DNA of 64,000 bases from Deltaproteobacteria bacterium (GCA_016219015.1 JACRCL010000001.1:1-64000), one strand, 5' to 3'. Shown: positions 1 to 11,683, counted from the first letter of the stretch. Made by a program: numbers and translations. The notes: a model not told the origin generated them from the letters alone.

Positions 1-366
1 GGGTCTACTATGCTCGCGGGAGTGCATCTTGTGAGCGACGGCCTTATTATAGCCGGTTTCATGCTGATGGCCTCTGGCTGGAGAAAAGTCCACGGGGCAA
101 AGGGCGGACTTGTCACTGACGGGGCCTACGGGTATATGCGCCACCCTCAGTATTCAGGGCTGTTTCTTGTGACCATCGGGCTTTTTATCCAATGGCCGAC
201 CATAATCACTGTCCTCATGTGGCCTGTCCTTATCTTTGCGTACTACAGGCTCTCAAAAAGGGAAGAGGCGGATATGGAGCGGGAGTTCGGAGACGCTTAC
301 AAGTCTTACAGGGAGCAAGTCCCGATGTTCATACCCCGGATAAGGGCGGGAGGTATGAAGGAATAA
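1..366 (+). CDS. Isoprenylcysteine/phospholipid methyltransferase-like membrane protein (5' partial)
   Basis: C-terminal part of an integral membrane methyltransferase of the ICMT/PEMT family. The frame is open to base 1, so the true start lies outside the window; the first visible ATG is at 10. Visible are a hydrophobic segment near the start, the family signature GAYGYMRHPQYSG, a hydrophobic hairpin (roughly residues 55-80 of the visible part) and the closing stretch EEADMEREFGDAYKSYRE, which in this family forms the SAM/substrate pocket. Bacterial members sit in the inner membrane and their substrates are mostly unknown. It lies 28 bases upstream of a copper-linked gene set on the same strand. 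Family assignment is good; the substrate is not known. Confidence 0.75.
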   Translation, partial: GSTMLAGVHLVSDGLIIAGFMLMASGWRKVHGAKGGLVTDGAYGYMRHPQYSGLFLVTIGLFIQWPTIITVLMWPVLIFAYYRLSKREEADMEREFGDAYKSYREQVPMFIPRIRAGGMKE

Positions 367-394
367 GCGCGAAAAACGCGGAAAAGAGGCGTAT

Positions 395-571
395 ATGGAT
401 TACGGAACGATACTCATAATCATTGTTGTAGTCGTTTTCATGTTTCTCATGCACCGGGGCGGCGGCGGGATGGGCTGTTGCGGAGGCGGGCACGGACACG
501 GAAGGCCAAAAAAGGATGAAGATACTCAAAAGAAAGACGAGGAAGGGCATGGAGGAGGCCATCATGAATAA
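395..571 (+). CDS. Small His/Cys-rich single-span membrane protein (58 aa)
   Basis: A 58-codon reading frame with ATG at 395 and a purine-rich ribosome site (GAAAAGAGG, 381-389). Residues 4-19 are a hydrophobic span, followed by a glycine-rich stretch with a Cys pair (GMGCCGG) and HGHG, a charged linker, and a His-rich end (GHGGGHHE). The layout, one membrane span plus a soluble Cys/His tail, suggests metal binding. The gene ends 21 bases before the next His-rich membrane protein and lies in the run leading to a Cu(I) ATPase, so a role in copper handling is a reasonable inference. I do not recognise a named family. Confidence that it is a real gene rests on the ribosome site, composition and context. 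Confidence 0.6.
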   Translation: MDYGTILIIIVVVVFMFLMHRGGGGMGCCGGGHGHGRPKKDEDTQKKDEEGHGGGHHE

Positions 572-592
572 AAAGCTTACGGAGGGCAATTG

Positions 593-1222
593 ATGCGTGA
601 AGCGATAAGACCTGTAAGGCTGGGGGTACTGCTCGGACTCTTCGGGCTCGTCTTCGGGATAGGCTGGGCCTTCTGGCTCGTACTGGGGCATGAGAGGATA
701 CACGCAAGCCTTGAGGAGAGGGCCGCGGCGGTCGAGAGGACCGGCGTGGAAGCCGCCGTAACGGGACACGCCGAGCCTTCAGGACAAAAACCTGTTTTAA
801 AGACCCACAGCCATACCCACGGAGGCGATGGGCATAATAATGCGGTAGCCACGGGAGAGATGAAGGCGCAGGAGTCTCACGGCGCGCACAAAAGCCCTGT
901 AATGGAACTCGCCCATACGCGCCTTGTAAGGGGGCACCTGCACGCAATGGGGCTTGGTCTTGCCGCCGTCTTGATATCATTGGTTGTGGCGGGGACTTCG
1001 GCAAAAAACTGGTTAAAGACGGTTGCGTCCATATCGACCGGGCTCGGAGGGCTCATATATCCGCTTGCATGGGTTATAATGGGATACAGGACCCCTTCCC
1101 TCGGGTCTGATGCCGCCGAGGCCTCTGTAATGACTATCGCCGGGCCTGGCGTTGCCCTTGTCCTGCTCGGAATATCGATTGCCGCGGCCTTTTTGATAAA
1201 AGACATGTTCTCAAACCAATAG
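593..1222 (+). CDS. His-rich four-span membrane protein, unknown function
   Basis: 209 residues from ATG 593, preceded by GGAGG at 581-585; a TTG one codon upstream is less likely. Predicted membrane spans are near residues 8-31, 112-133, 140-160 and 175-203. Between spans 1 and 2 lies a hydrophilic loop (about residues 35-110) rich in His (KTHSHTHGGDGHNN, then SHGAHK), a pattern common in metal-handling membrane proteins. It sits between the 58-residue His/Cys protein and an exported protein, upstream of a copper ATPase. I do not recognise a named family; a metal-related role is inferred only from composition and neighbours. Confidence 0.7.
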   Translation: MREAIRPVRLGVLLGLFGLVFGIGWAFWLVLGHERIHASLEERAAAVERTGVEAAVTGHAEPSGQKPVLKTHSHTHGGDGHNNAVATGEMKAQESHGAHKSPVMELAHTRLVRGHLHAMGLGLAAVLISLVVAGTSAKNWLKTVASISTGLGGLIYPLAWVIMGYRTPSLGSDAAEASVMTIAGPGVALVLLGISIAAAFLIKDMFSNQ

Positions 1223-1239
1223 TACGAAAAGGAGGGCGT

Positions 1240-1683
1240 ATGTTCAGACTGATTGCGGTTATTGCAGTCCTGTCACTTATTTCGGCGTCCCCGTCTTTTG
1301 CAGAGCAGATGAATAGGCAGGAGGCCCGGACTGAGGCCAGTGGGCTTGTACAGGAGGCCGAGGCAACGGGTGTGGCCGTAAAGGCCGTATATAAGAACCC
1401 CGGCGCAAAGGGGCCGGTCTTTCTTGTTGCGCTCGATACGCACACAACGGACCTCGATGGGTACAGGTTCGAAGATATTGTCGTCCTGCGTGATGACGCC
1501 GGCAACGAATACAGGCCTGAGACGGTCTCGGAGGAGGGTTCCGACCACCACAGGGAGGCGCTTCTCCAGTTCAAGGGCGCAATCCCCGCCTCGACAAAGA
1601 CGCTCGACCTGGTCGTGAGAGGTGTGGCCGGGGTGGATGAGCGGGTATTCAAATTCGATCTGCGGAATAAAACCGGCAAATAG
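1240..1683 (+). CDS. Exported protein, unknown function
   Basis: 147 residues with a clear Sec signal peptide (residues 1 to about 21, ending SASPSFA before EQM), so probably periplasmic. The mature part looks like a small beta-rich domain (alternating hydrophobics in VFLVALDTHTTDLDGY and KTLDLVVRGVAGV), with no enzyme motif I can name. ATG 1240 has AAGGAGGG just upstream and lies 17 bases after the preceding stop. Its place in the run before the Cu(I) ATPase makes a periplasmic accessory role plausible but unproven. Confidence 0.65.
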   Translation: MFRLIAVIAVLSLISASPSFAEQMNRQEARTEASGLVQEAEATGVAVKAVYKNPGAKGPVFLVALDTHTTDLDGYRFEDIVVLRDDAGNEYRPETVSEEGSDHHREALLQFKGAIPASTKTLDLVVRGVAGVDERVFKFDLRNKTGK

Positions 1684-1752
1684 GATTTTTTTCAACGAGA
1701 TATACTTTGTAATAGAGGTCCTGCAAGTTTTTCGACTGGAGGCGTCAAGGTA

Positions 1753-4065
1753 ATGGCAAAAGACCCGGTCTGCGGCATGACAGTGGAGGCGGCAAAGGCC
1801 GCAGGAAAAAGCGAATATAAGGGAGAGGCCGTCTACTTCTGCTCTCTTAAGTGCAAGGGGCGTTTTGATGCCGAACCGGGGTCTTTTACCGGCGCTTCGG
1901 AGGGAGAGACGCAGGCGCGTAGCGCAATGACGGCCGCGCCGAGCGCCGCAGCGGAGACCGCCAAGGACCCTATCTGCGGCATGGTCGTTGAGAAGCGCAA
2001 GTCGCTTAAAAAAGAGGCCGGTGGCAGGGCCTACTACTTTTGTAGCGACGGGTGCCTTAAGACCTTCGTCGCACCTGAAGAGGAGTTGAAGAAGATGAAA
2101 AAGAGGGTCTCTATCGCCCTCTTCGGAGTCCTCGTCCTCGCCCTTTTGAGGGCCGCCTTCTTCCTCGGCCTCGCCGCGGGGGCGACCATCCTCACATGGG
2201 CGCCTATTCCTCAACTGCCCTGGTTCACATGGGGCGTGTGGCTCTTTATCCTCGTCACCCCGGTGCAGTTCATCGGCGGGTGGAGCTTTTACAAGGGGGC
2301 GTACAACGCGGTCAGGAACAGGATGATAAACATGGACTTCCTCATCGCCCTCGGGACGACGGTCGCGTACCTCTACTCGGTGGCCGTCATCTTCGCGCCG
2401 GATATGCTTCCGGTCAAGGTTGAGGAGCGGGACGTGTATTTCGAGGTCTCAGCCGTCATCATCGCCTTTGTCCTCCTCGGCAAGTACATGGAGGAGATAA
2501 TAAAGAAGAGGTCGTCGGCCGCCGTCAGGAAGCTCATGGACCTTAAACCCCAGACGGCGCACGTCATAAGGGGCGGCATCGAGATGGAGGTCCCGGCCGA
2601 GACGGTGCAGATAGACGACGTCGTGGTCGTAAGGCCCGGAGAGAAGATACCCGCGGACGGAGTGGTCGTGGAAGGCTCGTCCGCGGTGGATGAGAAGATG
2701 ATAACCGGGGAATCCATTCCGGTTGAAAAGAAGGCCGGGGACGAGGTCATAGGGGCGACCATCAACAAGGTCGGCCTCCTCAGGTTCAGGGCAAAAAGGG
2801 TCGGCTCCGAGACCACGCTCAGCCAGATAATAAAGATGGTCGAGGAGGCGCAGGCCTCAAGCGCCCCCATACAGAGGATAGCCGACCAGGTCTCGGGATA
2901 CTTCGTGGTCTCCGTTATAGTTGTGGCCTTTCTTTCCTTCTTCGGGTGGTGGGCCATCGGGGACTTCCCCCAGGGGCTCTTGAGCTTCATAGCGGTCCTT
3001 ATCATCGCCTGCCCCTGCGCCCTCGGCATAGCCACGCCCGCCGCGCTCATGGTGGGTGTCGGAAAGGGGGCTGAGGCCGGTATACTCATACGCGGAGGCG
3101 AGTACCTCGAAAGGGCGCAGAAGCTCAATACCGTCGTATTCGACAAGACAGGGACGCTCACGAAGGGCGAGCCGTCGGTTACGGACATCATAAGCCTTGA
3201 AGGTGATAATGACGCGGTCCTCCGGATCGCATCGATTGCGGAGAAGGGCTCGGAGCACCCTCTCGGCGAGGCTATAATAAAGGCCGCAAGGATGAAGGGG
3301 CTGGACATTCCCGACCCCGAGGGCTTCGAGGCAGTGCCGGGTCACGGCGTAAGGGTCGTCTATAATAAAGAGACGGTCCTCCTCGGGAACAGACGCCTCA
3401 TGCAAAAATTCAATATCCCGATAGATTCAATCGGGGACAGGTTAAACGAGCTTGAGACACAGGGCAAGACCGCGATGCTTGTCGCAAAGGACGGCGTAAT
3501 ACTCGGCATCATCGGGGTCGCCGATACCCTGAAAGAGGGCTCAGTATCCGCGGTATCGGCCCTTAAGAAAGAAGGGATCGAAGTGGTCATGCTCACGGGC
3601 GACAATGAAAGGACGGCGAGGGCCATAGCCAAAGAGCTCGGCATCGAGAATGTTATAGCGAACGTCCTCCCTGGCGAGAAGGCCGGTGTCGTAAAGGGAT
3701 TTCAGGCCTCGTCCAAGGTAGTTGCCATGGTGGGGGACGGGATCAACGACGCCCCTGCGCTGGCCCAGGCGGACATAGGCATAGCCATAGGGAGCGGCTC
3801 GGACATCGCCAAGGAGACGGGCGGCATAATACTCGTCCGCGACGACGTCCGGGACGTCGTCGCCGGGATAAGGCTCTCAAGGGCCACCATGCGGAAAATC
3901 AAGCAGAACCTTTTCTGGGCGTTCATATACAACTCCATCGGCATCCCCATCGCGGCTCTCGGTTTTCTAAACCCCATAATCGCGGCCGCGGCTATGGCCT
4001 TGAGCTCTCTTTCCGTCGTAGCCAACTCGGCTACTTTAAAGGCGTTTAAGATAGAGGTGAAATAA
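1753..4065 (+). CDS. copA: Cu(I)-transporting P1B-type ATPase with two N-terminal YHS domains
   Basis: 770 residues; exports copper (or silver) across the inner membrane using ATP. N-terminal metal sensing is by two YHS domains (about residues 3-45, DPVCGM to YFCSLKC; and 71-115, DPICGM to YFCSDGC) instead of the usual HMA ferredoxin-like domains. Visible P-type hallmarks are TGES, the ion-path motif CPC at 420-422, the phosphorylated Asp in DKTGT at residue 464, SEHPLGE for nucleotide binding and [10 protein letters not shown] at the hinge. The last spans carry [10 protein letters not shown] and MALSS, the P1B-1 signature for Cu(I). ATG 1753 follows GGAGGCGTCAAGG. It is downstream of three small uncharacterised genes and 2 bases before a methyltransferase, so these are probably co-transcribed. 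Confidence 0.93.
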   Translation: MAKDPVCGMTVEAAKAAGKSEYKGEAVYFCSLKCKGRFDAEPGSFTGASEGETQARSAMTAAPSAAAETAKDPICGMVVEKRKSLKKEAGGRAYYFCSDGCLKTFVAPEEELKKMKKRVSIALFGVLVLALLRAAFFLGLAAGATILTWAPIPQLPWFTWGVWLFILVTPVQFIGGWSFYKGAYNAVRNRMINMDFLIALGTTVAYLYSVAVIFAPDMLPVKVEERDVYFEVSAVIIAFVLLGKYMEEIIKKRSSAAVRKLMDLKPQTAHVIRGGIEMEVPAETVQIDDVVVVRPGEKIPADGVVVEGSSAVDEKMITGESIPVEKKAGDEVIGATINKVGLLRFRAKRVGSETTLSQIIKMVEEAQASSAPIQRIADQVSGYFVVSVIVVAFLSFFGWWAIGDFPQGLLSFIAVLIIACPCALGIATPAALMVGVGKGAEAGILIRGGEYLERAQKLNTVVFDKTGTLTKGEPSVTDIISLEGDNDAVLRIASIAEKGSEHPLGEAIIKAARMKGLDIPDPEGFEAVPGHGVRVVYNKETVLLGNRRLMQKFNIPIDSIGDRLNELETQGKTAMLVAKDGVILGIIGVADTLKEGSVSAVSALKKEGIEVVMLTGDNERTARAIAKELGIENVIANVLPGEKAGVVKGFQASSKVVAMVGDGINDAPALAQADIGIAIGSGSDIAKETGGIILVRDDVRDVVAGIRLSRATMRKIKQNLFWAFIYNSIGIPIAALGFLNPIIAAAAMALSSLSVVANSATLKAFKIEVK

Positions 4066-4067
4066 GA

Positions 4068-4871
4068 GTGAAAAAGGCCGTCTGGCTCTGCCCTCCCCTG
4101 ATGGCGGCCCTCGCCGCGTGGGTATTCACGCTACTCGGGTATACCCTCTGGACGGCGGTCTTAATCGCCCTTCTCCTTGTATGCCCCGGTATTATCTTTT
4201 ACGGCATAGTGAGGGTGTTCCGCCACCCCAGGGGGTTTTCACCGGAGACCATCCATACGCGCGGCATGCCGCTCGACCTAATTGCGTCCATATACGACAG
4301 ATACTGTCCGATGATAGGCCTCGGAAGGGCGTTCAGGCTGGAGACGCTCCGGCACGCCGGTTTGAGAGCGGGTGAGTTCGTTTTGGATATCGGTTGCGGC
4401 ACAGGTGTTTTGACGAGGCTTGCGGCCCTTGATGTCGGGCCTGCCGGGCGTGTCACAGGCATAGACCCCGCCGCCAGGATGATAGCAGTGGCGAAAAAGA
4501 ACGGGCTTGCCGAAGGTAGCCGGGCGGAGTTCAGACCGGGGGTCGCTGAAGCCCTTGATTTTGAGGACAATTGCTTTGACTGCGTCCTTTCAAGCGCTAT
4601 GCTCCACCACCTCCCCCCTGACCTGAAGATTAAATGCCTGTCAGAAGCGCTCCGCGTGCTTAAGCCTGGAGGCCGCCTTGTCCTTGTCGACGTGGACAGG
4701 CCCTCAAACAAAGCCTGGTGGATAGTCCTTTGGCCGCTCCTTTTCTGGTCGTTTACCGAAAGCCAGGTTAAAGGCAGGATCAAAGAGATGATGCTTAAGT
4801 CCGGATTTTCCAGGGCCGAAAGGGTCGGGGGTTGGGGCGGCTTACTCGGCTTCTGGAAGACCTTTAAGTGA
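4068..4871 (+). CDS. Membrane-anchored class I SAM-dependent methyltransferase
   Basis: 267 residues from a GTG start just after the copA stop, indicating translational coupling. Two hydrophobic segments (about residues 8-24 and 29-50) anchor the protein; the rest is a UbiE-like Rossmann methyltransferase with motif I VLDIGCGTG (about residues 104-112), the acidic GIDPAARM loop after strand 2, and LHHLPPDLK/LKPGGRLVLVDVD. The substrate is unknown; quinone or lipid methylation would fit a membrane anchor. A strong bidirectional terminator follows directly, marking the operon end. Confidence 0.8.
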   Translation: MKKAVWLCPPLMAALAAWVFTLLGYTLWTAVLIALLLVCPGIIFYGIVRVFRHPRGFSPETIHTRGMPLDLIASIYDRYCPMIGLGRAFRLETLRHAGLRAGEFVLDIGCGTGVLTRLAALDVGPAGRVTGIDPAARMIAVAKKNGLAEGSRAEFRPGVAEALDFEDNCFDCVLSSAMLHHLPPDLKIKCLSEALRVLKPGGRLVLVDVDRPSNKAWWIVLWPLLFWSFTESQVKGRIKEMMLKSGFSRAERVGGWGGLLGFWKTFK

Positions 4872-4885
4872 TGAGGTCGAGGACC

Positions 4886-4927
4886 AAAAAAACGCCCGCG
4901 GCTTTATGCCGCGGGCGTTTTTGTTTT
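4886..4927. terminator. Bidirectional intrinsic terminator
   Basis: A 12-bp perfect stem (AACGCCCGCGGC, 4891-4902, with its complement 4908-4919) around a 5-base loop, flanked by A-rich and T-rich tracts so that it works in both directions. It separates the convergent methyltransferase (+) and aclA (-). Confidence 0.9.
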
Positions 4928-4945
4928 TTGCTATCGGTTAAACAC

Positions 4946-7657
4946 TTAACCCACGAACGTGCACTTCGAGGCCGCGGTCCTTGTGTCCATGTTGCGGCCC
5001 CTGTTTATGTGGTCGTCTATCTCTGAGGCGCATCCGATCATCCTGCCGAAGAGGAAGGTCGTGAACGCCGCTGACTCGACCTCCTTATCCGTCATCTTTC
5101 CGGAGTTGAACGACGCCCAGACGACTTTCAAGAGGATGACCGCGATTACCGCGTCGACGTTTACGCAGTAGACGTTCGACGACACCTTGGCGTCGAAGAG
5201 CGAGAGGACGAGGTTCTGGTAGAAGTCGAGGAAGACGTTGTATATCCCCTTCTCATCGAAGAGCGCGGATACGAACCTCTCCCTCGGGTCGTAGTTGACC
5301 TCCCTGCCCTTGAATACAGGGTGGTTGACGCAGGGGATCTTCAGGTACTCGATGTTCCCGAAGGCCTTCTGCTCGGCCTTGTACTTTGCGTACCACTTCG
5401 CGTACTCATCCGCTATGGCCTTGAGGTTAAGGCCGTGTACCCTGGAGGACGGGTCTTTAAGGCCGGTCTTTCCGAACCTCTCGATGAGGAAGGCTATCGC
5501 TTCATACCCGTTGCCGCCGTGCGCGAACCCCGTGTGCGTGAGGAACCCTATGAACGCCTTGTTCAGCTGTACCCTCGCCGTGTCCTCCGGGCCGTCTGAG
5601 CTGACGGCGCCCTTGCAACCCTGAGCGGATATAGTGCCGGGGCCGTTCGAGATGATGAGCCCGAGTAACATCGAGAACTCGAACCTCTCCTTCTCGTCCG
5701 GCTTTCTGCCGATAAGGGCGAGGAATGCCGCGTCGGTGAAGGTCCAGCCGCCGAGTAGCTCGTCGTTCTTTACGCCGCAGAAGGCGTCCTTAGTATGTTT
5801 GGAGACAGGCACGCTGCACCCGACAAAGGACGAGAATATGCGGGAGTACCACGGCAAGGCCGTGAGCGTCACCTTGGATATCGACCTCCTGACGAGCGGC
5901 TCCCAGCCGAGCGTCATCCAGAGGCCTGCCATGAGGGCGTCCGTTGACGGGTTGCCGCCTGCGGCGTCCTTAACGAGCTCGATAAAGACGGACTTCCTGC
6001 CAAGCGCGTCTATCGCCTTTAACAAGGGCTTTGCGAGCTTGTCGTCCTTGGAGGCAACGAGCGCCTTCTGCGCATCTTTCGGCATGGACTTTAAAATTGC
6101 CGAGTGATCGAACCCTGCCGTCGGGGAGACTACCCCGGAGGTCTGGAAGAGGTCGAGGAGCGCGTCCGTCGCCTCAAGCGCGCCCTTTACCCTGCCCCTG
6201 CCGATTATCGATATAGCCGAAGAGAGGACCGTGTTAGGGGAGCTCTCCGCCTCTCTTGCCGCGTCAGCCGCGATTGCGGCGGCGTCGCCGTCGTGGTTCA
6301 AGTAGGCGTTGAAGGCGATGTTCGCAAGCGCCCTTTCATACTCGGAAGGATACTTCTTCAAAAGCGAGAAGAAAAGGTTCTCTTCAAGAGAGCGCTTCGA
6401 GGCGTCGAGGATAGAGACGTTGTGGAGCTTCGTCACCTGCGTCGTTGGATCCATCATGGAAACGCCTGAGGCGTCCTTCATCGCCTGTCTCGGGTATTGC
6501 GCGCCTATCTGCCTGTTTATGTGGTCTATCTGCTCGTCGTACGGGGAGACTGCCCTGACTGCCTTGAAGTCGAGCTCCTTGGGCACCTGGATGGAGGCGT
6601 CGGAGGCGAACCAGCACTTAAGCGAGAGGTCCCCCTTTGCCTCGAAGTCGGGCTTTATGCCGTTAAGCTCCATTACCTTTGTGAGCGCCTCGGGGATGTA
6701 CGCGATGTTCGTTACGACCGCGCCCTTTTTCGAGACTATCGGCGTCTGCGGCGTGTATATGCCGTTCACCCCGAAGTAGTCCATGTACCACTTTTCCTTG
6801 GCGTTCGCGTCGTCGCCGGTCCCCGCCAGAGACCCTGCGTGTCCGCAGGCCTTTGTGAGGCGCGCCTTCCAACGGCCCACGACGCAGGCGACGGTGGGTT
6901 TATTTATCTCAAGGCCGTGCTCGTAGTACCCGCCCGGCTCGGTGTAGATGACCGCGGCCTTGGACCTGTCGTCGTTGTCGAGGGCGTGGAAGAACTCCTT
7001 CGGGCCGTAGTGGATGTAGACGTCCTTTCCGCTCGATATCGAAGTCGTCGTCCCCCATCCCTTTGTAAGGAGGTATACGGCTATGGTGGTCGTAAAGTTG
7101 CCGGAGTTCGAGAACAAGGCGATAGAGCCCTTGACGAGGGATTCTTCGGGCTTGCTCCCTCCGAGCGCGCCGCCTATCCTCACCTTGTTCCAGGCGTCCG
7201 CGACTCCAAGGCAGTTCCCGCCGAAGACGTCCACGCCGTTGGCCTGGCAGATCGCCCTTATGACCCTGGCGTCGTTGACCGAGACCTTCTCGGTAAGCAC
7301 GACGACCTTCTTGAGGTCCGGGTTGTGCCTTACGGCCTCGGCGACGCCGTCCTTCACCCCTGACGGGGGAAGGTATATGACGGCGGTATTGAACTTGAGC
7401 CCGGCCTTTATGCCTTCTTTTACCGAGTTGAAGACCGGGATGTTCCCCGCCTTTGTCTCGAGGAACTGGCCGGACCTTCCGGGGCTCGTGCCGAAGACGA
7501 TATTGCCGCCCGAGTAGATGTGGCTTACGGGAGTAACCGTCCTGGACTCGTTTCCGAGTATGTTAAAGACGCATACCCTGTCCTCCCTCGTGGCTATCTC
7601 GGAGAGGGAGTTTATCCCGACGTAGTACGGGAACTTCTTGACGCCTTCCTTATGCAT
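4946..7657 (-). CDS. aclA: ATP-citrate lyase large subunit (enlarged, divergent type)
   Basis: 903 residues. With AclB it cleaves citrate with ATP and CoA to acetyl-CoA and oxaloacetate, the committing step of the reductive TCA cycle. Residues 1 to about 345 are the succinyl-CoA-synthetase-alpha-like CoA-binding half; the phosphohistidine is H273 in CGHAGSLAGT. The C-terminal third is citrate-synthase-like (GPGTISAQG, GFAHGGNGYEA, EIDDHINRGRNMDT). AclA of green sulfur bacteria is about 600 residues; here a helical stretch of roughly 200 to 300 residues separates the two halves, and the citrate-synthase motifs are divergent. The order aclB-aclA matches known aclBA operons. AGGACGACT precedes ATG 7657. 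Assignment is firm; reaction direction is inferred. Confidence 0.9.
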   Translation of the reverse strand: MHKEGVKKFPYYVGINSLSEIATREDRVCVFNILGNESRTVTPVSHIYSGGNIVFGTSPGRSGQFLETKAGNIPVFNSVKEGIKAGLKFNTAVIYLPPSGVKDGVAEAVRHNPDLKKVVVLTEKVSVNDARVIRAICQANGVDVFGGNCLGVADAWNKVRIGGALGGSKPEESLVKGSIALFSNSGNFTTTIAVYLLTKGWGTTTSISSGKDVYIHYGPKEFFHALDNDDRSKAAVIYTEPGGYYEHGLEINKPTVACVVGRWKARLTKACGHAGSLAGTGDDANAKEKWYMDYFGVNGIYTPQTPIVSKKGAVVTNIAYIPEALTKVMELNGIKPDFEAKGDLSLKCWFASDASIQVPKELDFKAVRAVSPYDEQIDHINRQIGAQYPRQAMKDASGVSMMDPTTQVTKLHNVSILDASKRSLEENLFFSLLKKYPSEYERALANIAFNAYLNHDGDAAAIAADAAREAESSPNTVLSSAISIIGRGRVKGALEATDALLDLFQTSGVVSPTAGFDHSAILKSMPKDAQKALVASKDDKLAKPLLKAIDALGRKSVFIELVKDAAGGNPSTDALMAGLWMTLGWEPLVRRSISKVTLTALPWYSRIFSSFVGCSVPVSKHTKDAFCGVKNDELLGGWTFTDAAFLALIGRKPDEKERFEFSMLLGLIISNGPGTISAQGCKGAVSSDGPEDTARVQLNKAFIGFLTHTGFAHGGNGYEAIAFLIERFGKTGLKDPSSRVHGLNLKAIADEYAKWYAKYKAEQKAFGNIEYLKIPCVNHPVFKGREVNYDPRERFVSALFDEKGIYNVFLDFYQNLVLSLFDAKVSSNVYCVNVDAVIAVILLKVVWASFNSGKMTDKEVESAAFTTFLFGRMIGCASEIDDHINRGRNMDTRTAASKCTFVG

Positions 7658-7681
7658 AGTCGTCCTCGTTTTTTTTCGAGT

Positions 7682-7742
7682 CTGCTCCTAAAGTCCATCT
7701 GCTTCGTTGTCATCGTCGCATCTGAAGCTTTATTAGCAGCCT
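7682..7742. repeat. R5 repeat, short degenerate copy
   Basis: Between aclB and aclA. It has the family arms (CTGCTCCTAAAGTCCATCTG at the left, GCATCTGAAGCTTTATTAGC at the right) but lacks most of the central part found in the copies at 11561, 23032 and 53378. The arms are complementary, so the copy can fold as a hairpin in the intercistronic region. Confidence 0.6.
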
Positions 7743-7774
7743 CAATAATGTGTGTTCAAAAAACCATTTAGAGG

Positions 7775-9067
7775 TTAAACCCCGGCCTTTTGCTTCGCGG
7801 AGGCCGGGTTCGCGTTTGCGAAGAGGCCCCTGCCCTCCCTCTCCATCCACTTATCCACCGAGAGGGCGTAGTTGACGACCTCGCTCATTGCGGAGTCGTG
7901 GCCGAATATCCTGTACGGGAGCTTCAAGTTCTCGATCGTGTCCCTCAAGTAAGCCATGCCCCTTATGAGGTTCGGGCCGCCCCTGCCGACGACTACGAAG
8001 AGCGGGGTCGGGCCGTTCTTGTGGAAGAAGTCCTTCAACGCGTCGGCCATCGCCCTGAATGTCTCGTATATGTCGGTGTTGTTCGCCTTGCCGCCTATGA
8101 TGAAGAGGACGTTGGACTGCTTCAGCCAGTACTTGAATACTATTCTCGATATCTGGAACATCTTCTCGTACGGCGGGTTGCCTCCGAAGTCGGACGAGAT
8201 CGTCGCCCTCTCGCCGAGGAGCTCTGTGACGAGCGCGTTCGCGCCGCCGCCGAAGGTCGGGGCGGTTATCGTGCCGCGCGGGTTCATTACGAATACGTCG
8301 CTCTGTCCCTGGTATGTGCGGAGCTGATTTATCTCCTGCTCGAATTCGGAGTAGTCGGAGGCGAAGAGGTGGGCCGGGAGGCCAAGCCTCTTCCACGCCG
8401 GGTTGTCCTGGTCAAAGGACCCCTTGAAGTCGCAGGCGATCGGCGTAAGCCTGCCCTTTGAGTCCGGGGACATCCTTATCGGGTTCAATTCCAGGGTGGC
8501 CATCCCGTAGTTGTTGTAGAGCGTCCAGAGCTTCGGGAGGTTCTGGACGAGCGGGCTTATTATCTCGCTCGGAGCGCCGAGCTCGGTCAGCGCGTTCGAT
8601 ATGTGGAAGCTCTTCAGGCCCGTTAGCGGGTCGAAGGGTATCTCCTTTATCTTGTCCTTGGGCAGCTCCTCTATGTCCATGCCGCCGTGGTGCGTTATGG
8701 TCATTATCGGGGCCCTGTAAAGGGTCGAATCCGATATCGAGAAGTAGACCTCCTGCTCGGCCGGGACCCCGCCCTCGAACGTGACGCCGTCGGCCTTGGC
8801 GGTTGAGTTGCCGAAGGCATGCTCTATGAAGTAGAGCCTCTCTTTCTCCTTGAGGGCCGTGGCAATGTCCTTGGCCCTCCCGATGAGGCCGGCCTTGCCC
8901 TTCTTGCCGACGCCGCCCTTGAAGATGGGTTTTATGAAGACCTGCCCGCACCTCTTTATGAGGTCTTTTATCTCATCGACGCTGGCCTCGGGGCCAAGCA
9001 CCTCTGCGCATGGGAACTCGACCCTTTTAAGGAGCCTCTGTCCCCACAGAAGGCCTGTGAGCTGCAT
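7775..9067 (-). CDS. aclB: ATP-citrate lyase small subunit (ATP-grasp)
   Basis: 430 residues, the succinyl-CoA-synthetase-beta-like partner of AclA; the ATP-grasp fold phosphorylates the AclA histidine. Visible are the ATP-grasp lysine strand FIKPIFKGGVGKKGKAGL, the metal-binding region YGMATLELNPIRM, and a C-terminal nucleotide-binding half with GGGANALVTELLGE and IIGGKANNTDIYETFRAM. CGGAGGTAGTT precedes ATG 9067. It is the first gene of the aclBA pair, 117 bases before aclA, with a degenerate R5 repeat between them. An R1 repeat ends the upstream gap to icd. Length is close to the family norm of about 400. Confidence 0.9.
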   Translation of the reverse strand: MQLTGLLWGQRLLKRVEFPCAEVLGPEASVDEIKDLIKRCGQVFIKPIFKGGVGKKGKAGLIGRAKDIATALKEKERLYFIEHAFGNSTAKADGVTFEGGVPAEQEVYFSISDSTLYRAPIMTITHHGGMDIEELPKDKIKEIPFDPLTGLKSFHISNALTELGAPSEIISPLVQNLPKLWTLYNNYGMATLELNPIRMSPDSKGRLTPIACDFKGSFDQDNPAWKRLGLPAHLFASDYSEFEQEINQLRTYQGQSDVFVMNPRGTITAPTFGGGANALVTELLGERATISSDFGGNPPYEKMFQISRIVFKYWLKQSNVLFIIGGKANNTDIYETFRAMADALKDFFHKNGPTPLFVVVGRGGPNLIRGMAYLRDTIENLKLPYRIFGHDSAMSEVVNYALSVDKWMEREGRGLFANANPASAKQKAGV

Positions 9068-9095
9068 AACTACCTCCGTTGTTCAATTCAATTGA

Positions 9096-9237
9096 GGCTA
9101 CCTCTAAAAATTGTTCTTTTTCCTGACCTCTGTGTCAGGGCGAAAATAAAAATGCTCACATATGCACATATATGCTGCGCTTTTTATTTCCGCCCTTCCT
9201 TGACTTCAGAAAAAATTCCTAATTTTTAGAGACAGCC
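9096..9237. repeat. R1 repeat, copy A
   Basis: 142-bp element starting GGCTACCTCTAAAAATTG and ending AATTTTTAGAGACAGCC; the ends are complementary and the interior (GCGAAAATAAAAATGC against GCTTTTTATTTCCGC) also pairs, so the whole unit is one long imperfect hairpin. It occupies most of the icd to aclB gap. Other copies are at 13000, 31306, 36411 and 51693. Confidence 0.9.
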
Positions 9238-9309
9238 TTGAGTTTTTCCGCTTGATCCGGTTCTTCACTGTTCCGAAGACCGGGCAAGACCTCCATACCT
9301 TTTTCCTTA

Positions 9310-11550
<2,241 letters not shown>

Positions 11551-11560
11551 TCAACAAATA

Positions 11561-11683
11561 CAGGCTGCTGAAAAAGTCCATCTGCCGCGTTATCTTCGTC
11601 GCTCGTCACTGCAGCGTAGATAAAAACTACGCCTCATTCCTCGCTCCTCGATGCCTTGCATCTGGAGCTTTTTGAGCAGCCTG
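11561..11683. repeat. R5 repeat, full copy
   Basis: 123 bp with outer arms CAGGCTGCTGAAAAAGTCC and its near complement ending GAGCTTTTTGAGCAGCCTG, and an inner stem around GTAGATAAAAACTACGCC. Reverse orientation relative to the copies at 23032 and 53378. Confidence 0.85.
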
